Shown piece by piece: positions 34,378 through 43,455 of a DNA stretch of 52,386 nt. The DNA comes from CAMCTV01 sp964420985. Lineage in GTDB: Bacteria > Bacteroidota > Bacteroidia > Flavobacteriales_D > Sanyastnellaceae. The notes beneath the pieces were generated by a model. The model did not search any database. It was given only the letters and a program-made list of their open reading frames with translations, and was not told where the DNA came from. A program made the translations under genes and the position numbers. The stretch covers positions 1 to 52,386 of the forward strand of contig CAYQUT010000021.1 of assembly GCA_964420985.1 (NCBI GenBank), in the 5' to 3' direction. Within the stretch, counting starts at the first letter, position 1. The number at the start of each line of letters is the position of its first letter.

Positions 34378-35764
34378 AATAGAACACAATAGCGGGTTGA
34401 TTGGCCAATGCGCTTTTGTTGATGTTTTTGACCTTCCAATTCATGCCATTTTTCCATTCATAGGTCACGGGTTCGTCTAGGCCCAGTAGGTGAACGTCGC
34501 TTTCTGGCTTTCGCGGATATTCAATGGGGAAATAAGTTGGATATTCTTGACCATCCTTTTTGAAGTAGATGCAATAAACGGTATCTCCTTTTTGGGTATA
34601 AAAATAGTTTTCGGTTTGTGTTGTCAAGGCATGTCTTCTTGTTCCGTATATGGCTTCTCCATTGACTTTTATCCATTGACCTATTTCCTTTAATCTGAGG
34701 TAGGCTTCATGATCCCATTCGCCTGAGGGTGAAGGGGCGATATTGAGCAAGTAGTTTCCTCCCCTAGAAACGATGGTTGCCAAGTTTTTTAATAGGGTTT
34801 TGGAAGACTTGTATTGGTCATTGGGAACGTAGCTCCAGCTATTGGCCATGGTCATGCAGGTTTCCCAAGGGTAGTCTAATTTTTCTTCTTGCGGAGGAAT
34901 GTGTTGTTCTGGTGTCCAATAGTTTTCAAATTCTCCACCAACGCTCCTGTCGACGATCAATAATCCAGGCTGATTTTCTCTGGCCATTTTGGCAATATTG
35001 GCCATGTCAATATCCTGTTTGTATGGGCTATTGACCCATGACGGATTTTTCATCTGTTTTGGCCTTACCCATCCACCATCCAACCACAACAAGTCAATGG
35101 GTCCATATTGAGAAGTAAGTTCATGAATCTGACTGTAGGTGAATTGTTTGAAGGCGGTCCATTTTTCAGGATACTTCTCTGGGTTGTAGTTGACATTTCT
35201 GTCCGGTGTTGTAAAATAAGGCCACCAGTAATCAGGGCAATGCCAGTCGGGTTTTGAGAAGTATAGACCCACAAAAAAATCATTGTTGCGGAATTCTTTG
35301 GTAATGGCAGCCGTGGCGTCAAATCCTGCAGGGCAATCAGGACTCGTGATTTTGTAGTCGGTGTATTTTGAATCAAACATGCAGAAGCCGTCATGGTGCT
35401 TTGTGGTAAAAACCATGTATTTCATGCCTGCATCTTTGGCGGCCAATGCCCATTTCATGGGGTCAAAGGCAGAGGGTTGGAAGGTATACTTTAACTCCTC
35501 GTATTTGCGTCTGTAAAGTTCATAGTCCTGCGCATAAGGTCCACGTCTTTTGCACCAATCTTCGTCTTCATTGCAAAGACTCCAGCTCTCTACAATGCCC
35601 CATTGGCTGTAGGTCCCCCAGTGCATCAATAATCCAAATTTCAGGTCTTGCCAAAGTGCTAATTTCTGTTGAACCAAGGTGTCTTTTGGGACAACATAGG
35701 GGTCTTGACTTTTACCCAATAGGGAAAAGCAAACTAGCGCAACGGCAGGGATGGAAAGGCGCAT
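34346..35764 (-). CDS. alpha-L-fucosidase, glycoside hydrolase family 29
   Basis: A protein of 472 residues with a signal peptide (MRLSIPAVALVCFSLLGKSQ), so it acts in the periplasm or on the surface. GH29 blocks are KFGLLMHWGTYSQWG, YMVFTTKHHDGFCMFDS, VGLYFSKPDWHCPDYW, and IDLLWLDGGWVRP, which contains the nucleophile Asp. It also has NLATIVSRGGNYLLNIAPS. There is no T9SS or lipoprotein signal. It removes terminal fucose or related sugars from host or algal glycans. Its start overlaps the stop of the DUF2147 gene by one base. Confidence 0.93.
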   Translation of the reverse strand: MRLSIPAVALVCFSLLGKSQDPYVVPKDTLVQQKLALWQDLKFGLLMHWGTYSQWGIVESWSLCNEDEDWCKRRGPYAQDYELYRRKYEELKYTFQPSAFDPMKWALAAKDAGMKYMVFTTKHHDGFCMFDSKYTDYKITSPDCPAGFDATAAITKEFRNNDFFVGLYFSKPDWHCPDYWWPYFTTPDRNVNYNPEKYPEKWTAFKQFTYSQIHELTSQYGPIDLLWLDGGWVRPKQMKNPSWVNSPYKQDIDMANIAKMARENQPGLLIVDRSVGGEFENYWTPEQHIPPQEEKLDYPWETCMTMANSWSYVPNDQYKSSKTLLKNLATIVSRGGNYLLNIAPSPSGEWDHEAYLRLKEIGQWIKVNGEAIYGTRRHALTTQTENYFYTQKGDTVYCIYFKKDGQEYPTYFPIEYPRKPESDVHLLGLDEPVTYEWKNGMNWKVKNINKSALANQPAIVFYFKWAQPASSK

Positions 35765-36195
35765 TATTTAACGCGCACCCAGTTTTGGGTTCTGTAGATG
35801 AATCCCCAATATCCTCTGACAATCAGGGTGTTTGGATCTCCTGGTTTTAACCACATCTCACAAGTGTACACCTTGCCATTTTTTGGGTCACAGATGCTAC
35901 CTTTTTCGTACATCGAACCATTCCATTTCATGTCCCTTAAAATTTCCATACCCATGACCAACTTGCCTTTTCGGTCGTCAGAACAGTCATTGCATTTTGG
36001 GTTTTGGTCTTCGTTGGGAAGTCTGAATAATTCCACTACTTTTCCATACATCAATCCATTCCGCTCTTTGATTTCAACAATGCTTTTAACACGACCAGTT
36101 TCATCATCAATGGTTTTCCATTTGCCTGCTGCAGTTTGAGCGATCATGAACGTGCTAATCAAGGCAGCGCATAAGGTGAGTAGTGTTGTTTTCAT
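35764..36195 (-). CDS. exported DUF2147 protein
   Basis: A small exported protein of 143 residues. The signal peptide ends about residue 19 (FMIAQ). The mature part has GKWKTIDDETGRVKSIVEI, MYGKVVELF, CNDCSDDRKGK (paired cysteines), GMEILRDMKW and YWGFIYRTQNWVRV, the DUF2147 pattern of a small beta-barrel resembling lipocalins. The molecular function is unknown. It is translationally coupled to the fucosidase gene downstream. Confidence 0.88.
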   Translation of the reverse strand: MKTTLLTLCAALISTFMIAQTAAGKWKTIDDETGRVKSIVEIKERNGLMYGKVVELFRLPNEDQNPKCNDCSDDRKGKLVMGMEILRDMKWNGSMYEKGSICDPKNGKVYTCEMWLKPGDPNTLIVRGYWGFIYRTQNWVRVK

Positions 36196-36209
36196 GAACC
36201 TAAAATAAG

Positions 36210-36545
36210 CTATTTCGTGTTACGCAAAATAATTCTTTCACGACTTCTTTTCAAAATCAATTGACAGATTTCTTCTATTCCGTCGGCTACCTGTTTGTTG
36301 GCCAGTGCAAGGCCAGCTCGGCTTTCCTCAATCCCCATTCTATAGAAAAGAGTGGTAATTTCATTGGGGCTAATTTTCAGTTTTTCTTTAATCAGCTGGT
36401 GCAATGATTCTAAACCATCGATGGACGATGCATCCACACTCCATCCAATCATGTGCATGTCTTTGGCAAACTCCGTGACGAGTTGAGGCCATGGAATGCT
36501 ATTGGGGTCAGTGATTGCGGTGGAGTAGGACGTTGATGGTTTCAC
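36210..36545 (-). CDS. conserved hypothetical protein
   Basis: A soluble protein of up to 111 residues with no signal peptide. It is mostly helical, with LESLHQLIKEKLKISPNEITTLFYRMGIEESR the most ordered part; the segment NEITTLFYRMGI resembles small uncharacterised Bacteroidota proteins. The start is uncertain: the ATG at 36545 makes a 38-base overlap with the polyprenyl synthetase gene. No function can be assigned. Confidence 0.55.
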   Translation of the reverse strand: MKPSTSYSTAITDPNSIPWPQLVTEFAKDMHMIGWSVDASSIDGLESLHQLIKEKLKISPNEITTLFYRMGIEESRAGLALANKQVADGIEEICQLILKRSRERIILRNTK

Positions 36546-37482
36546 GCAATAAGCTTTTTTGCTCTTCAGGACAACTCAAGGCATCCAAATGTTGAATAGC
36601 CTGATTCGAGTATCGTTGACAAGCATTTAATATTTCTGAATCAATTCCGTGATCGATAAATGCTTTTTTGTAGGCTTCGATTTTATCAAATCCTGATCTG
36701 TTTTGTTGACTCCATTGTATCCAATTCTCTTTTCCCATTTTGTTTTTTAGTTCAATGGAAAGGAAAGTTTTTTTATCAGATAAAATATCGCCACCAACTT
36801 GTTTCCCAAATTTCTCTGGATCGCCAAAAGCATCCAAGTAATCGTCTTTCAATTGAAATGCAATTCCCAAAGATTCTCCAACGGTATAAAGGTGTGACGC
36901 ATCTTCTTCTGTTGCTCCTGCTGCGATGCCACCGAGTTGAAGCGCTCCGCCGAGAAGCACCGCTGTTTTTAGTCGGATCATATTGAGGTATTCCTCGATT
37001 GTTACGTCATTGCGTTTTTCGAAAGACATGTCCAAAGCCTGTCCTTCGCAGACACCAAGAGCGACTTCATTAAAAATGCGAAGCAGAGCATGCAATTGAG
37101 GATGTGGCTGATTGCACAATAACTGGTATGCTTCAATCATCATGGCATCTCCTGAGAGAATGGCGGTGTTGGTGTCCCACTTTTCATGAACAGTAGTTTG
37201 CCCTCTTCTCAGAGGAGCCTGATCCATGATGTCATCGTGCATCAAAGTAAAGTTGTGAAATACTTCAACAGACAATGCAATGTTGCGATAAGGATGAATG
37301 TCGGTATCGTAGAGTTGAGCGGCCATCAGTACCAAAGCTGGTCGCATTCTTTTCCCTCCAATATTCAGAAGATATTGAATGGGTTCATGAAGCTCTTGCA
37401 AGAGGTGGGGTTTTGCAAAGTTGGAAATGTCTTCCAAAATGCATTGTTGTAAATGCTCGAGGGAGCGGATATCAGCGTGCAT
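36508..37482 (-). CDS. trans-polyprenyl diphosphate synthase
   Basis: A prenyl chain-elongating enzyme of 324 residues. The first Asp-rich motif is MHDDIMDQAPLRRG and the second is FQLKDDYLDAFGD; GGKRMRPAL is the usual isopentenyl-diphosphate-binding block. It makes farnesyl, geranylgeranyl or a longer diphosphate; chain length cannot be told safely. The ATG at 37482 overlaps the rfbA stop by 11 bases and is preferred to 37518. It links functionally to dxr in this window. Confidence 0.92.
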   Translation of the reverse strand: MHADIRSLEHLQQCILEDISNFAKPHLLQELHEPIQYLLNIGGKRMRPALVLMAAQLYDTDIHPYRNIALSVEVFHNFTLMHDDIMDQAPLRRGQTTVHEKWDTNTAILSGDAMMIEAYQLLCNQPHPQLHALLRIFNEVALGVCEGQALDMSFEKRNDVTIEEYLNMIRLKTAVLLGGALQLGGIAAGATEEDASHLYTVGESLGIAFQLKDDYLDAFGDPEKFGKQVGGDILSDKKTFLSIELKNKMGKENWIQWSQQNRSGFDKIEAYKKAFIDHGIDSEILNACQRYSNQAIQHLDALSCPEEQKSLLRETINVLLHRNH

Positions 37483-38341
37483 ATTTGAGTTGTTCTTGGA
37501 GGTAGCGACCATAGCCACTATTCACCAAAGGAACAGCCAACTCAGCCAATTGTTCGTCAGAAATGAATCCCATGCGCCATGCTATTTCCTCAATTGCGCC
37601 AATTTTTAATCCTTGTCTCTCCTCAATTACTTGGACGTATTGTCCCGCTTGCATCAATGATGCAAAAGTTCCTGTGTCTAGCCAAGCTGTTCCTCTATCT
37701 AAAATTTGAACAGTTAGTTCACCCATTTCCAAGTAAGCTTTATTGACATCCGTAATTTCGTATTCTCCTCTGGGACTGGGCTGAAGATTTTTGGCAATCT
37801 CGACCACCCTGTTGTCATAGAAGTACAATCCAGGGACTGCAAAATTAGACTTGGGTTTTTGGGGTTTCTCCTCAATGGACAATACTTTGCCATTGCTATC
37901 AAAATCTACAACACCGTAGCGCTCTGGATCATTGACGTGGTAGGCAAAAACCAATCCACCCTGAACATCATTGTTTTCACGGAGAATTTTACCCATTCCT
38001 CTTCCGTAAAAAATGTTGTCTCCAAGAACAAGCGATACTTTATCATAGCCTATGAACTCCTCCCCCAATACAAAAGCCTGTGCAAGACCGTTCGGGATCA
38101 ATTGTTCCTTGTATTCAAATCGACATCCAATTTGACTGCCATCTCCTAATAGTCTTTGAAAGTGCGGTAAATCTTGCGGGGTAGAGATAATTAAAATTTC
38201 ATTAATACCTGCAAGCAACAAAGTGCTCAACGGATAATAAATCATGGGCTTGTCATAAACGGGCATGAGCTGCTTACTTACCGCTTTTGTCAAAGGATAC
38301 AACCGCGTTCCGGAGCCTCCGGCAAGAATGATTCCTTTCAT
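37472..38341 (-). CDS. rfbA: glucose-1-phosphate thymidylyltransferase
   Basis: Forms dTDP-glucose from dTTP and glucose 1-phosphate, the first step to dTDP-rhamnose and other 6-deoxysugars for surface glycans. The 289-residue length is standard, with the nucleotide-binding LAGGSGTRLYPLTKAVSKQL, VLGDNIFYG, EEKPQKPKSN and YEITDVNK motifs. rfbB, rfbC and rfbD are not adjacent, so the pathway is split in this genome. It shares one base with the end of the upstream small lipoprotein gene and overlaps the polyprenyl synthase gene downstream. Confidence 0.97.
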   Translation of the reverse strand: MKGIILAGGSGTRLYPLTKAVSKQLMPVYDKPMIYYPLSTLLLAGINEILIISTPQDLPHFQRLLGDGSQIGCRFEYKEQLIPNGLAQAFVLGEEFIGYDKVSLVLGDNIFYGRGMGKILRENNDVQGGLVFAYHVNDPERYGVVDFDSNGKVLSIEEKPQKPKSNFAVPGLYFYDNRVVEIAKNLQPSPRGEYEITDVNKAYLEMGELTVQILDRGTAWLDTGTFASLMQAGQYVQVIEERQGLKIGAIEEIAWRMGFISDEQLAELAVPLVNSGYGRYLQEQLKYAR

Positions 38342-38553
38342 TATGGATATTCAGGTTTGGGTTTTTTAACGGATTTGCCTTTGTGGTTCAGAAGGCCTTT
38401 GGTTTTTTTATTTCTTTCTCGTGTTTCCTTTATGCGTTCTGCGTTGTCTTTTCTGTGACCCGCATAATCATAGCCTTTGCTGGATTTTCCGCCAGAGCAG
38501 GACATCAGAAGGATGATGCAAATGGGAATAATCCAGTGGGGAATTTTTTTCAT
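38341..38553 (-). CDS. small putative lipoprotein
   Basis: A protein of 70 residues. MKKIPHWIIPICIILLMSC is a clear lipoprotein signal with the lipidated Cys near residue 19. The mature part is very basic (DYAGHRKDNAERIKETRE, KKTKG, KPKPEYP) and probably unstructured. No family is recognised. It lies between the RND transporter and rfbA in a compact minus-strand run; an ATG two codons upstream (38559) is possible. Confidence 0.65.
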   Translation of the reverse strand: MKKIPHWIIPICIILLMSCSGGKSSKGYDYAGHRKDNAERIKETRERNKKTKGLLNHKGKSVKKPKPEYP

Positions 38554-38562
38554 GCACACAAA

Positions 38563-41019
38563 TTAAGCAATTTCAGGGAAATCATCATCCAAAAGATCAT
38601 CGGATTCTTTTCGTTCAAAATCTTCGGTGGTTCCTTTTTTCTGAAAGGAAAGAAGCATTGCTGGCAGTACAATCAAGTTGGTTAGCATGGCACTGAGCAA
38701 AGTTAGTGCTGTCAAAATACCAAGTGCTTTTGATCCGTCGAATTGAGAAAAGGCAAACATGCCAAATCCCAAGAAAAGTACAATGGAGGTGTATAGAATA
38801 GATGCACCCGTGTCTTTAACGGCGATGAGCACACAATCATAAAGGCTGTATTTTTTTGACCACAATTCCTGTCTGTATTTCGCCAAGAAGTGAATGGTGT
38901 TATCCACAGTAATTCCAAATGCGATGCTAAATACCAATATGGTTGAAGGCTTCAGCGGGATATTGAAAAAACCCATCAAGCCAGCGGTAACCAATTGAGG
39001 AATGATGTTGGGGATGAGGGATATGATGACCATCCTAGGCGACTTAAACATCCAAGCCATCATGATGCTGATCACAACAATGGCAAAGAGCATCGAGGTA
39101 AATAAATTGTCTACCAAATAGGTGGTTCCCTCCAGAAAAACAACGCTGGTTCCGGTGAAAATCACTTTGAATTTATCGGACGGAAAAATACTGTCTACTT
39201 TGGGTCGCAAATCCTTGAGCAATACGGCCATTTCTTTTGTTCCGATATCGGCAATGTGAGCAGTGATTCTGGTTTTGGATTTAGTACTATCCAAAAATGC
39301 TTTTTCTGAACCTTTTGAACCGTATTCATATTGGAAGAATGGAGCAATGAAGCTTTGCTCGTTTCTCGGAATTAAAGTATATCGTTCGGGATCCCCATTG
39401 TAGAAGGCTTGGCGGGCAAATTTACTGGCATCAGCGATGGAGAGACTTTTGGAGAATTGGGTATAGGTAGCCAAGGTGTCTTGCAGTTGTGAGATGCGCG
39501 CAATGACTTGCGGTTTGGTGATGACCCCTTGCTTTTTGCTTTCTACCATTATTTCAAATGGCATTACCCCATTAAAATGTTTTTCAAACCACTGAAGGTC
39601 CGTGATGACGCGATCTTGCTCAGGTAGGTCATCCACGATATTTCCGGTGGTTTCTACCATGGTCATGCCATAAATGGAAACCGCGGTGATGGCAATCGTA
39701 ATCCAATAAATGGGTTTTCGTTGCTTGGTGATCATTTTGAGCAAGGTCTCTAAAAATGCATACAACCAGGCCATGTCCATGTGTTTCAAGTGACGGGGAC
39801 CCGGCGCAGAAGTGTAGCTGAACAAAATGGGAAATGCGATGAGCGAAATAAAGAACATCAACATAGAATTGAGTGCTGAAATCACACCAAATTGTTTGAG
39901 CAATTCGCTGTCGATGAAAATGAAAGTAGCAAATCCAACAGCCGTTGTGGCATTGATCATAAAAGAAGCTTCACCCACTTTTTGGATTACCCTTGCCATT
40001 GCACGCATCTTGTTGCCATGGACGACAAACTCTGAATGGTATTTGGTGAGCAGATAAATGCAATTGGGGACACCAATGACAATCATCAAGGGTGGAATAA
40101 GACCCATCAGCATCGTAATCGGGTAGTCAAATAAGGCTATGGTGCCCATTGAAAAAATAACCCCGATACCGATGATGAGCGTGCAAATGAGCACTGCACG
40201 AAGGCTCCGGAAAAAGACCAAAATGGAAAGTGCAGATACCAACAAGGACATTAAAGTGAAAAATTGTAACTCTTTTTTCACTTTGGTCATCATCGTATTG
40301 CGCACAAATGGAAGACCTGAAACGTAAACGGGTATGTATGTTTTTTCTTTGAATTGATCGCCCAATGCTACCATCTGATCCACAGCATCTCCTCTTCTTT
40401 TCGAATTGAAGATTTTTGGATTGATGAACACCATCAAAATGGTAGCATCTGATTTTGCTTTATACAGCAATCCATCGTAAAAAGGAAGACTATGAATTTT
40501 GTCATGAATACTGTCAACAGTGGCTTGACTTTTAGGGGTGTAAGGGACAATTTTGCGGAAGCTGAATTTGTAAGAAGTATCGGATCTGTCTTCTTCAGTT
40601 TGTACCAAGCTTTTTGAAATGACGGTATCGGCATACATTTCATACGCATGCGCTATAGAAAAGATGCTGTCTACTATGGGTACTTGAATGGTGGTCATTT
40701 GACCATCAATAATCGTATCCACAGGTACGGTGACCGCTTTGATGGACTCGCCTAAATTTTTCCAAGCATTGAAATTGGGGAGCTCCCAAATCTCAGGGTC
40801 ATTGCACCCAAAAACCAATACATTTCCGTCCTCAGAGAATTGTTTCATGAATTGCTCGTAGGCCACATACGTGGTATCATCATGAGGCAATACGCCAGAA
40901 AATTGATAACTCATTCTCACATTACGGGCTTCAAAACCCATCCAAAGGGTTAAACCCAAAAGGATGCTTCCCAATAAAATTCTGTTGCGTAAAACAAAAC
41001 CCGCTATGGCTCCCCACAT
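38563..41019 (-). CDS. RND superfamily (MMPL-type) transporter
   Basis: An inner-membrane protein of 818 residues with two repeats, each made of one N-terminal helix, a periplasmic domain and five to six clustered helices, the RND/MMPL plan. Visible parts are NRILLGSILLGL (first helix), VSALSILVFFRS, GNIVDDLPEQD at the start of the second half and FSIAFGITVDNTIHFLAKYR, whose Asp is the usual proton-relay position. Members move lipids, hopanoids or other hydrophobic compounds; the substrate here is unknown. ATG 41019 (MWGAIAGFVL) is preferred to 41049. It is divergent from gdhA. Confidence 0.9.
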   Translation of the reverse strand: MWGAIAGFVLRNRILLGSILLGLTLWMGFEARNVRMSYQFSGVLPHDDTTYVAYEQFMKQFSEDGNVLVFGCNDPEIWELPNFNAWKNLGESIKAVTVPVDTIIDGQMTTIQVPIVDSIFSIAHAYEMYADTVISKSLVQTEEDRSDTSYKFSFRKIVPYTPKSQATVDSIHDKIHSLPFYDGLLYKAKSDATILMVFINPKIFNSKRRGDAVDQMVALGDQFKEKTYIPVYVSGLPFVRNTMMTKVKKELQFFTLMSLLVSALSILVFFRSLRAVLICTLIIGIGVIFSMGTIALFDYPITMLMGLIPPLMIVIGVPNCIYLLTKYHSEFVVHGNKMRAMARVIQKVGEASFMINATTAVGFATFIFIDSELLKQFGVISALNSMLMFFISLIAFPILFSYTSAPGPRHLKHMDMAWLYAFLETLLKMITKQRKPIYWITIAITAVSIYGMTMVETTGNIVDDLPEQDRVITDLQWFEKHFNGVMPFEIMVESKKQGVITKPQVIARISQLQDTLATYTQFSKSLSIADASKFARQAFYNGDPERYTLIPRNEQSFIAPFFQYEYGSKGSEKAFLDSTKSKTRITAHIADIGTKEMAVLLKDLRPKVDSIFPSDKFKVIFTGTSVVFLEGTTYLVDNLFTSMLFAIVVISIMMAWMFKSPRMVIISLIPNIIPQLVTAGLMGFFNIPLKPSTILVFSIAFGITVDNTIHFLAKYRQELWSKKYSLYDCVLIAVKDTGASILYTSIVLFLGFGMFAFSQFDGSKALGILTALTLLSAMLTNLIVLPAMLLSFQKKGTTEDFERKESDDLLDDDFPEIA

Positions 41020-41053
41020 AGTACTAAAATATTGAATACAAAGAAACAAAAGG

Positions 41054-41097
41054 AATCAGGTTTGAAGGAAATAAAAATCATTAATTCAAACCCGATT
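41054..41097. promoter_or_regulatory. gdhA: 13-bp inverted repeat upstream of gdhA (possible operator)
   Basis: AATCAGGTTTGAA (41054-41066) and TTCAAACCCGATT (41085-41097) are complementary at 12 of 13 positions with an 18-base AT-rich spacer. The right arm overlaps the -33 TTG of the gdhA promoter. It may be a regulator binding site for gdhA, the divergent transporter gene, or both. Confidence 0.5.
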
Positions 41098-41124
41098 GGG
41101 CTATTCATATTTCCTTTATATTCG
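41096..41124 (+). promoter_or_regulatory. gdhA: gdhA promoter, TTG-N18-TATATTCG
   Basis: TTG at 41096-41098 and TATATTCG at 41117-41124 are 18 bases apart; the -7 element has one mismatch to TAnnTTTG. It gives a leader of about 22 bases before the ATG at 41154. Confidence 0.6.
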
Positions 41125-41153
41125 CCCCGAATTTGAACATTAAAAATTATACT

Positions 41154-42503
41154 ATGTCAAACACGTATCAAGCACAGGTCGATGCCTTCATGGCAAAGGT
41201 TAAGGCAATGAACCCTAACGAACCTGAGTTTTTGCAAGCTGTTCATGAAGTAGCAGAAGCAATCATTCCATTTATGGAGGCGCATCCGAAGTATAAGGAT
41301 GCCAAGATTTTAGATCGTATTGTTGAGCCAGAGCGCACCATCATTTTCCGTGTGCCATGGGTTGATGATAAAGGAGAGATTCAAGTAAATCGCGGATACC
41401 GCGTAGAGTTCAATAGTGCTATTGGACCATACAAAGGTGGTTTGCGTTTTCACCCAACAGTTAATTTGAGTGTATTGAAGTTCTTGGGTTTTGAACAAAT
41501 TTTCAAAAACTCTTTGACAACATTGCCAATGGGTGGTGGTAAAGGTGGGTCTGACTTTGATCCAAAAGGAAAATCTGATCGTGAGGTGATGGCGTTTTGT
41601 CAAAGCTTTATGTCAGAATTGTCTCGTCATATTGGTGCAGACACCGATGTTCCTGCTGGAGACATTGGTGTAGGTGGACGTGAGATTGGATTCATGTTCG
41701 GTCAATACAAGCGTTTGCGCAATGAGTTTACTGGGGTATTAACTGGTAAAGGTCGCAACTGGGGTGGTTCATTGATTCGCCCTGAAGCTACAGGATATGG
41801 TACTGTTTATTTTGCACAAGAAATGTTGGCTACCAAAGGTCAAGGTTTCAGCGGTAAGACTGTTGTTGTTTCTGGTTCAGGAAACGTAGCCCAATACGCT
41901 ATTGAAAAAGCCACTCAATTGGGAGCCAAAGTGGTTACCGCCTCTGATTCTTCAGGTTATGTCTATGACGCCAATGGTATTGATGCAGAAAAATTGGCTT
42001 TCTTGATGGAATTGAAAAACGTGAAGCGTGGACGTATTCAAGAGTATGCAACCAAATACGGTTGTGAGTTTGTAGCTGGAAAAACGCCTTGGGGTGTAAA
42101 ATGCGATATCGCGTTGCCATGTGCTACGCAAAATGAGTTGAATGGTGATGATGCAAAGGCATTGGTGGCAAACGGTTGTATGGCGGTTGCTGAAGGCGCT
42201 AACATGCCTTCTACTCCTGAGGCCATTGCTGTATTTGAGGCCAACAAATTGTTGTTCTCTCCCGGTAAGGCTTCCAATGCTGGAGGTGTAGCTACTTCAG
42301 GTTTGGAGATGTCCCAAAACTCCTTGCGTTTGAGCTGGACACGTGAAGAGGTGGATGAGCGTTTGCACAACATCATGAAGAGCATTCATGCTGCATGTGT
42401 TCAGTACGGTACAGATGGAGATTATGTTAACTACGTAAAAGGTGCAAACATTGCTGGTTTCGTAAAAGTAGCCGATGCAATGATCGACCAAGGTGTGGTT
42501 TAA
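41154..42503 (+). CDS. gdhA: glutamate dehydrogenase, NADP-type family
   Basis: Catalyses reductive amination of 2-oxoglutarate to glutamate, a main route of ammonia assimilation. The ATG at 41154 gives MSNTYQAQVDAFMAKVK and a 449-residue product, the normal length of the hexameric bacterial enzyme. Key segments are GPYKGGLRFHPTVNLSVLKF, LPMGGGKGGSDFDPKGKSD (catalytic lysine region), GADTDVPAGDIGVGGREI and VVVSGSGNVAQYA (dinucleotide fold). The coenzyme preference is assumed from family similarity. It is a single-gene unit with its own promoter and terminator. Codon choice appears constrained, as expected of a highly expressed gene. Confidence 0.96.
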   Translation: MSNTYQAQVDAFMAKVKAMNPNEPEFLQAVHEVAEAIIPFMEAHPKYKDAKILDRIVEPERTIIFRVPWVDDKGEIQVNRGYRVEFNSAIGPYKGGLRFHPTVNLSVLKFLGFEQIFKNSLTTLPMGGGKGGSDFDPKGKSDREVMAFCQSFMSELSRHIGADTDVPAGDIGVGGREIGFMFGQYKRLRNEFTGVLTGKGRNWGGSLIRPEATGYGTVYFAQEMLATKGQGFSGKTVVVSGSGNVAQYAIEKATQLGAKVVTASDSSGYVYDANGIDAEKLAFLMELKNVKRGRIQEYATKYGCEFVAGKTPWGVKCDIALPCATQNELNGDDAKALVANGCMAVAEGANMPSTPEAIAVFEANKLLFSPGKASNAGGVATSGLEMSQNSLRLSWTREEVDERLHNIMKSIHAACVQYGTDGDYVNYVKGANIAGFVKVADAMIDQGVV

Positions 42504-42527
42504 TCAAGATACAGGTGCCAAACCCTG

Positions 42528-42578
42528 GGAGCGTTTACGCTCCGCGAAAGGCGATCTTCGGATCGCCTTTTTGTTTTT
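42528..42578 (+). terminator. gdhA: double-hairpin intrinsic terminator after gdhA
   Basis: A first hairpin, GGAGCG-TTTA-CGCTCC (42528-42543), is followed by a second, AAAGGCGATC-TTCG-GATCGCCTTT (42547-42570), with a T-rich run. The second has ten perfect pairs and a UUCG tetraloop. Confidence 0.9.
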
Positions 42579-42601
42579 GTGTTTCATTGTCTGTATCTTT
42601 T
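42571..42601 (+). promoter_or_regulatory. weak promoter candidate before the DUF4846 gene
   Basis: TTG at 42571-42573 and TATCTTTT at 42594-42601 are 20 bases apart; the last base of the -7 element deviates from consensus. The ATG of the next gene is only 5 bases downstream, which argues against it unless a later start is used. Confidence 0.2.
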
Positions 42602-42605
42602 CATT

Positions 42606-43454
42606 ATGAAACATGTCGTTATTCTTCTTTTTATAGTTGTTCTTGGTTGCGTTTCATGTGAGGGGTGCACGGAACAAACGGAGCGATTATCGAGTACTTC
42701 AATGGAAAAGGGGTCAGGAGATACCTTGCATCAACGTTTTCTGGCCCCTAAAGGTTTTGAGAGAACAAGAGTGGATGCTAATGGCTTTGAGTCTTATCTG
42801 CGTCATTTGCCATTAAAACCTGAAGGATCACCTTTATTGAATTTCAAAGGTGGGGTATTGGAAAAAGAAGGCGTGTATGCAGCTGTAGTGGATTTGCCCA
42901 TTGGCAATAAGGATTTGCATCAATGTGCAGATGCTGTGATGCGTTTGCGTGCTGAATACTTGTGGCGAAAAGGACGATACAATGAGATACATTTTCATTT
43001 CACCAATGGATTTGATGTGAATTATGAAAAGTGGATGCAAGGATATCGAATTGTTATTGAAGGCAACAAAACTTATTGGACAACACAGCCGAGAGCCTCT
43101 TCCAATACTTATCAAGATTTTTGGAGTTATATGGAGACCATATTCATGTATGCCGGCACGCTTTCTCTGTCCAAGGAGCTAGATGAAGTGGAAGTAATGG
43201 ATATGCAAATTGGGGATGTTTTTATTCAAGGAGGTAGTCCGGGTCATGCAGTAATAGTGGTGGACATGGCCGTCAATCCTGAGAATCAAGAAAGAGTATT
43301 CATGTTGGCGCAAAGTTATATGCCGGCTCAAAATCTGCAAATCTTACTCAATCCTGCATCGGGCGATGTATGGTATAATACTCATGATTTGTATCCATTG
43401 GAGACACCTGAATGGATATTTAAGGCAGGTAGTTTAAAGCGATTTAAGAAGTAA
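42606..43454 (+). CDS. DUF4846 lipoprotein
   Basis: A protein of 282 residues. The N terminus MKHVVILLFIVVLGCVSC has a lipoprotein-type signal with Cys15 or Cys18. The mature part matches DUF4846: FLRHLPLKPEGS-type segment (YLRHLPLKPEGSPLL), AAVVDLPIGNKDLHQCADAV, RLRAEYLW, HFHFTNGF and VFIQGGSPGHAVIVVDMA. The GGSPGHAVIVVD segment is reminiscent of an enzyme active site (NlpC-like), but no activity is known to me. An upstream TTG start at 42579 lies in the gdhA terminator and is rejected. Next gene starts one base after its stop codon. Confidence 0.85.
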   Translation: MKHVVILLFIVVLGCVSCEGCTEQTERLSSTSMEKGSGDTLHQRFLAPKGFERTRVDANGFESYLRHLPLKPEGSPLLNFKGGVLEKEGVYAAVVDLPIGNKDLHQCADAVMRLRAEYLWRKGRYNEIHFHFTNGFDVNYEKWMQGYRIVIEGNKTYWTTQPRASSNTYQDFWSYMETIFMYAGTLSLSKELDEVEVMDMQIGDVFIQGGSPGHAVIVVDMAVNPENQERVFMLAQSYMPAQNLQILLNPASGDVWYNTHDLYPLETPEWIFKAGSLKRFKK

Positions 43455-43455
43455 A

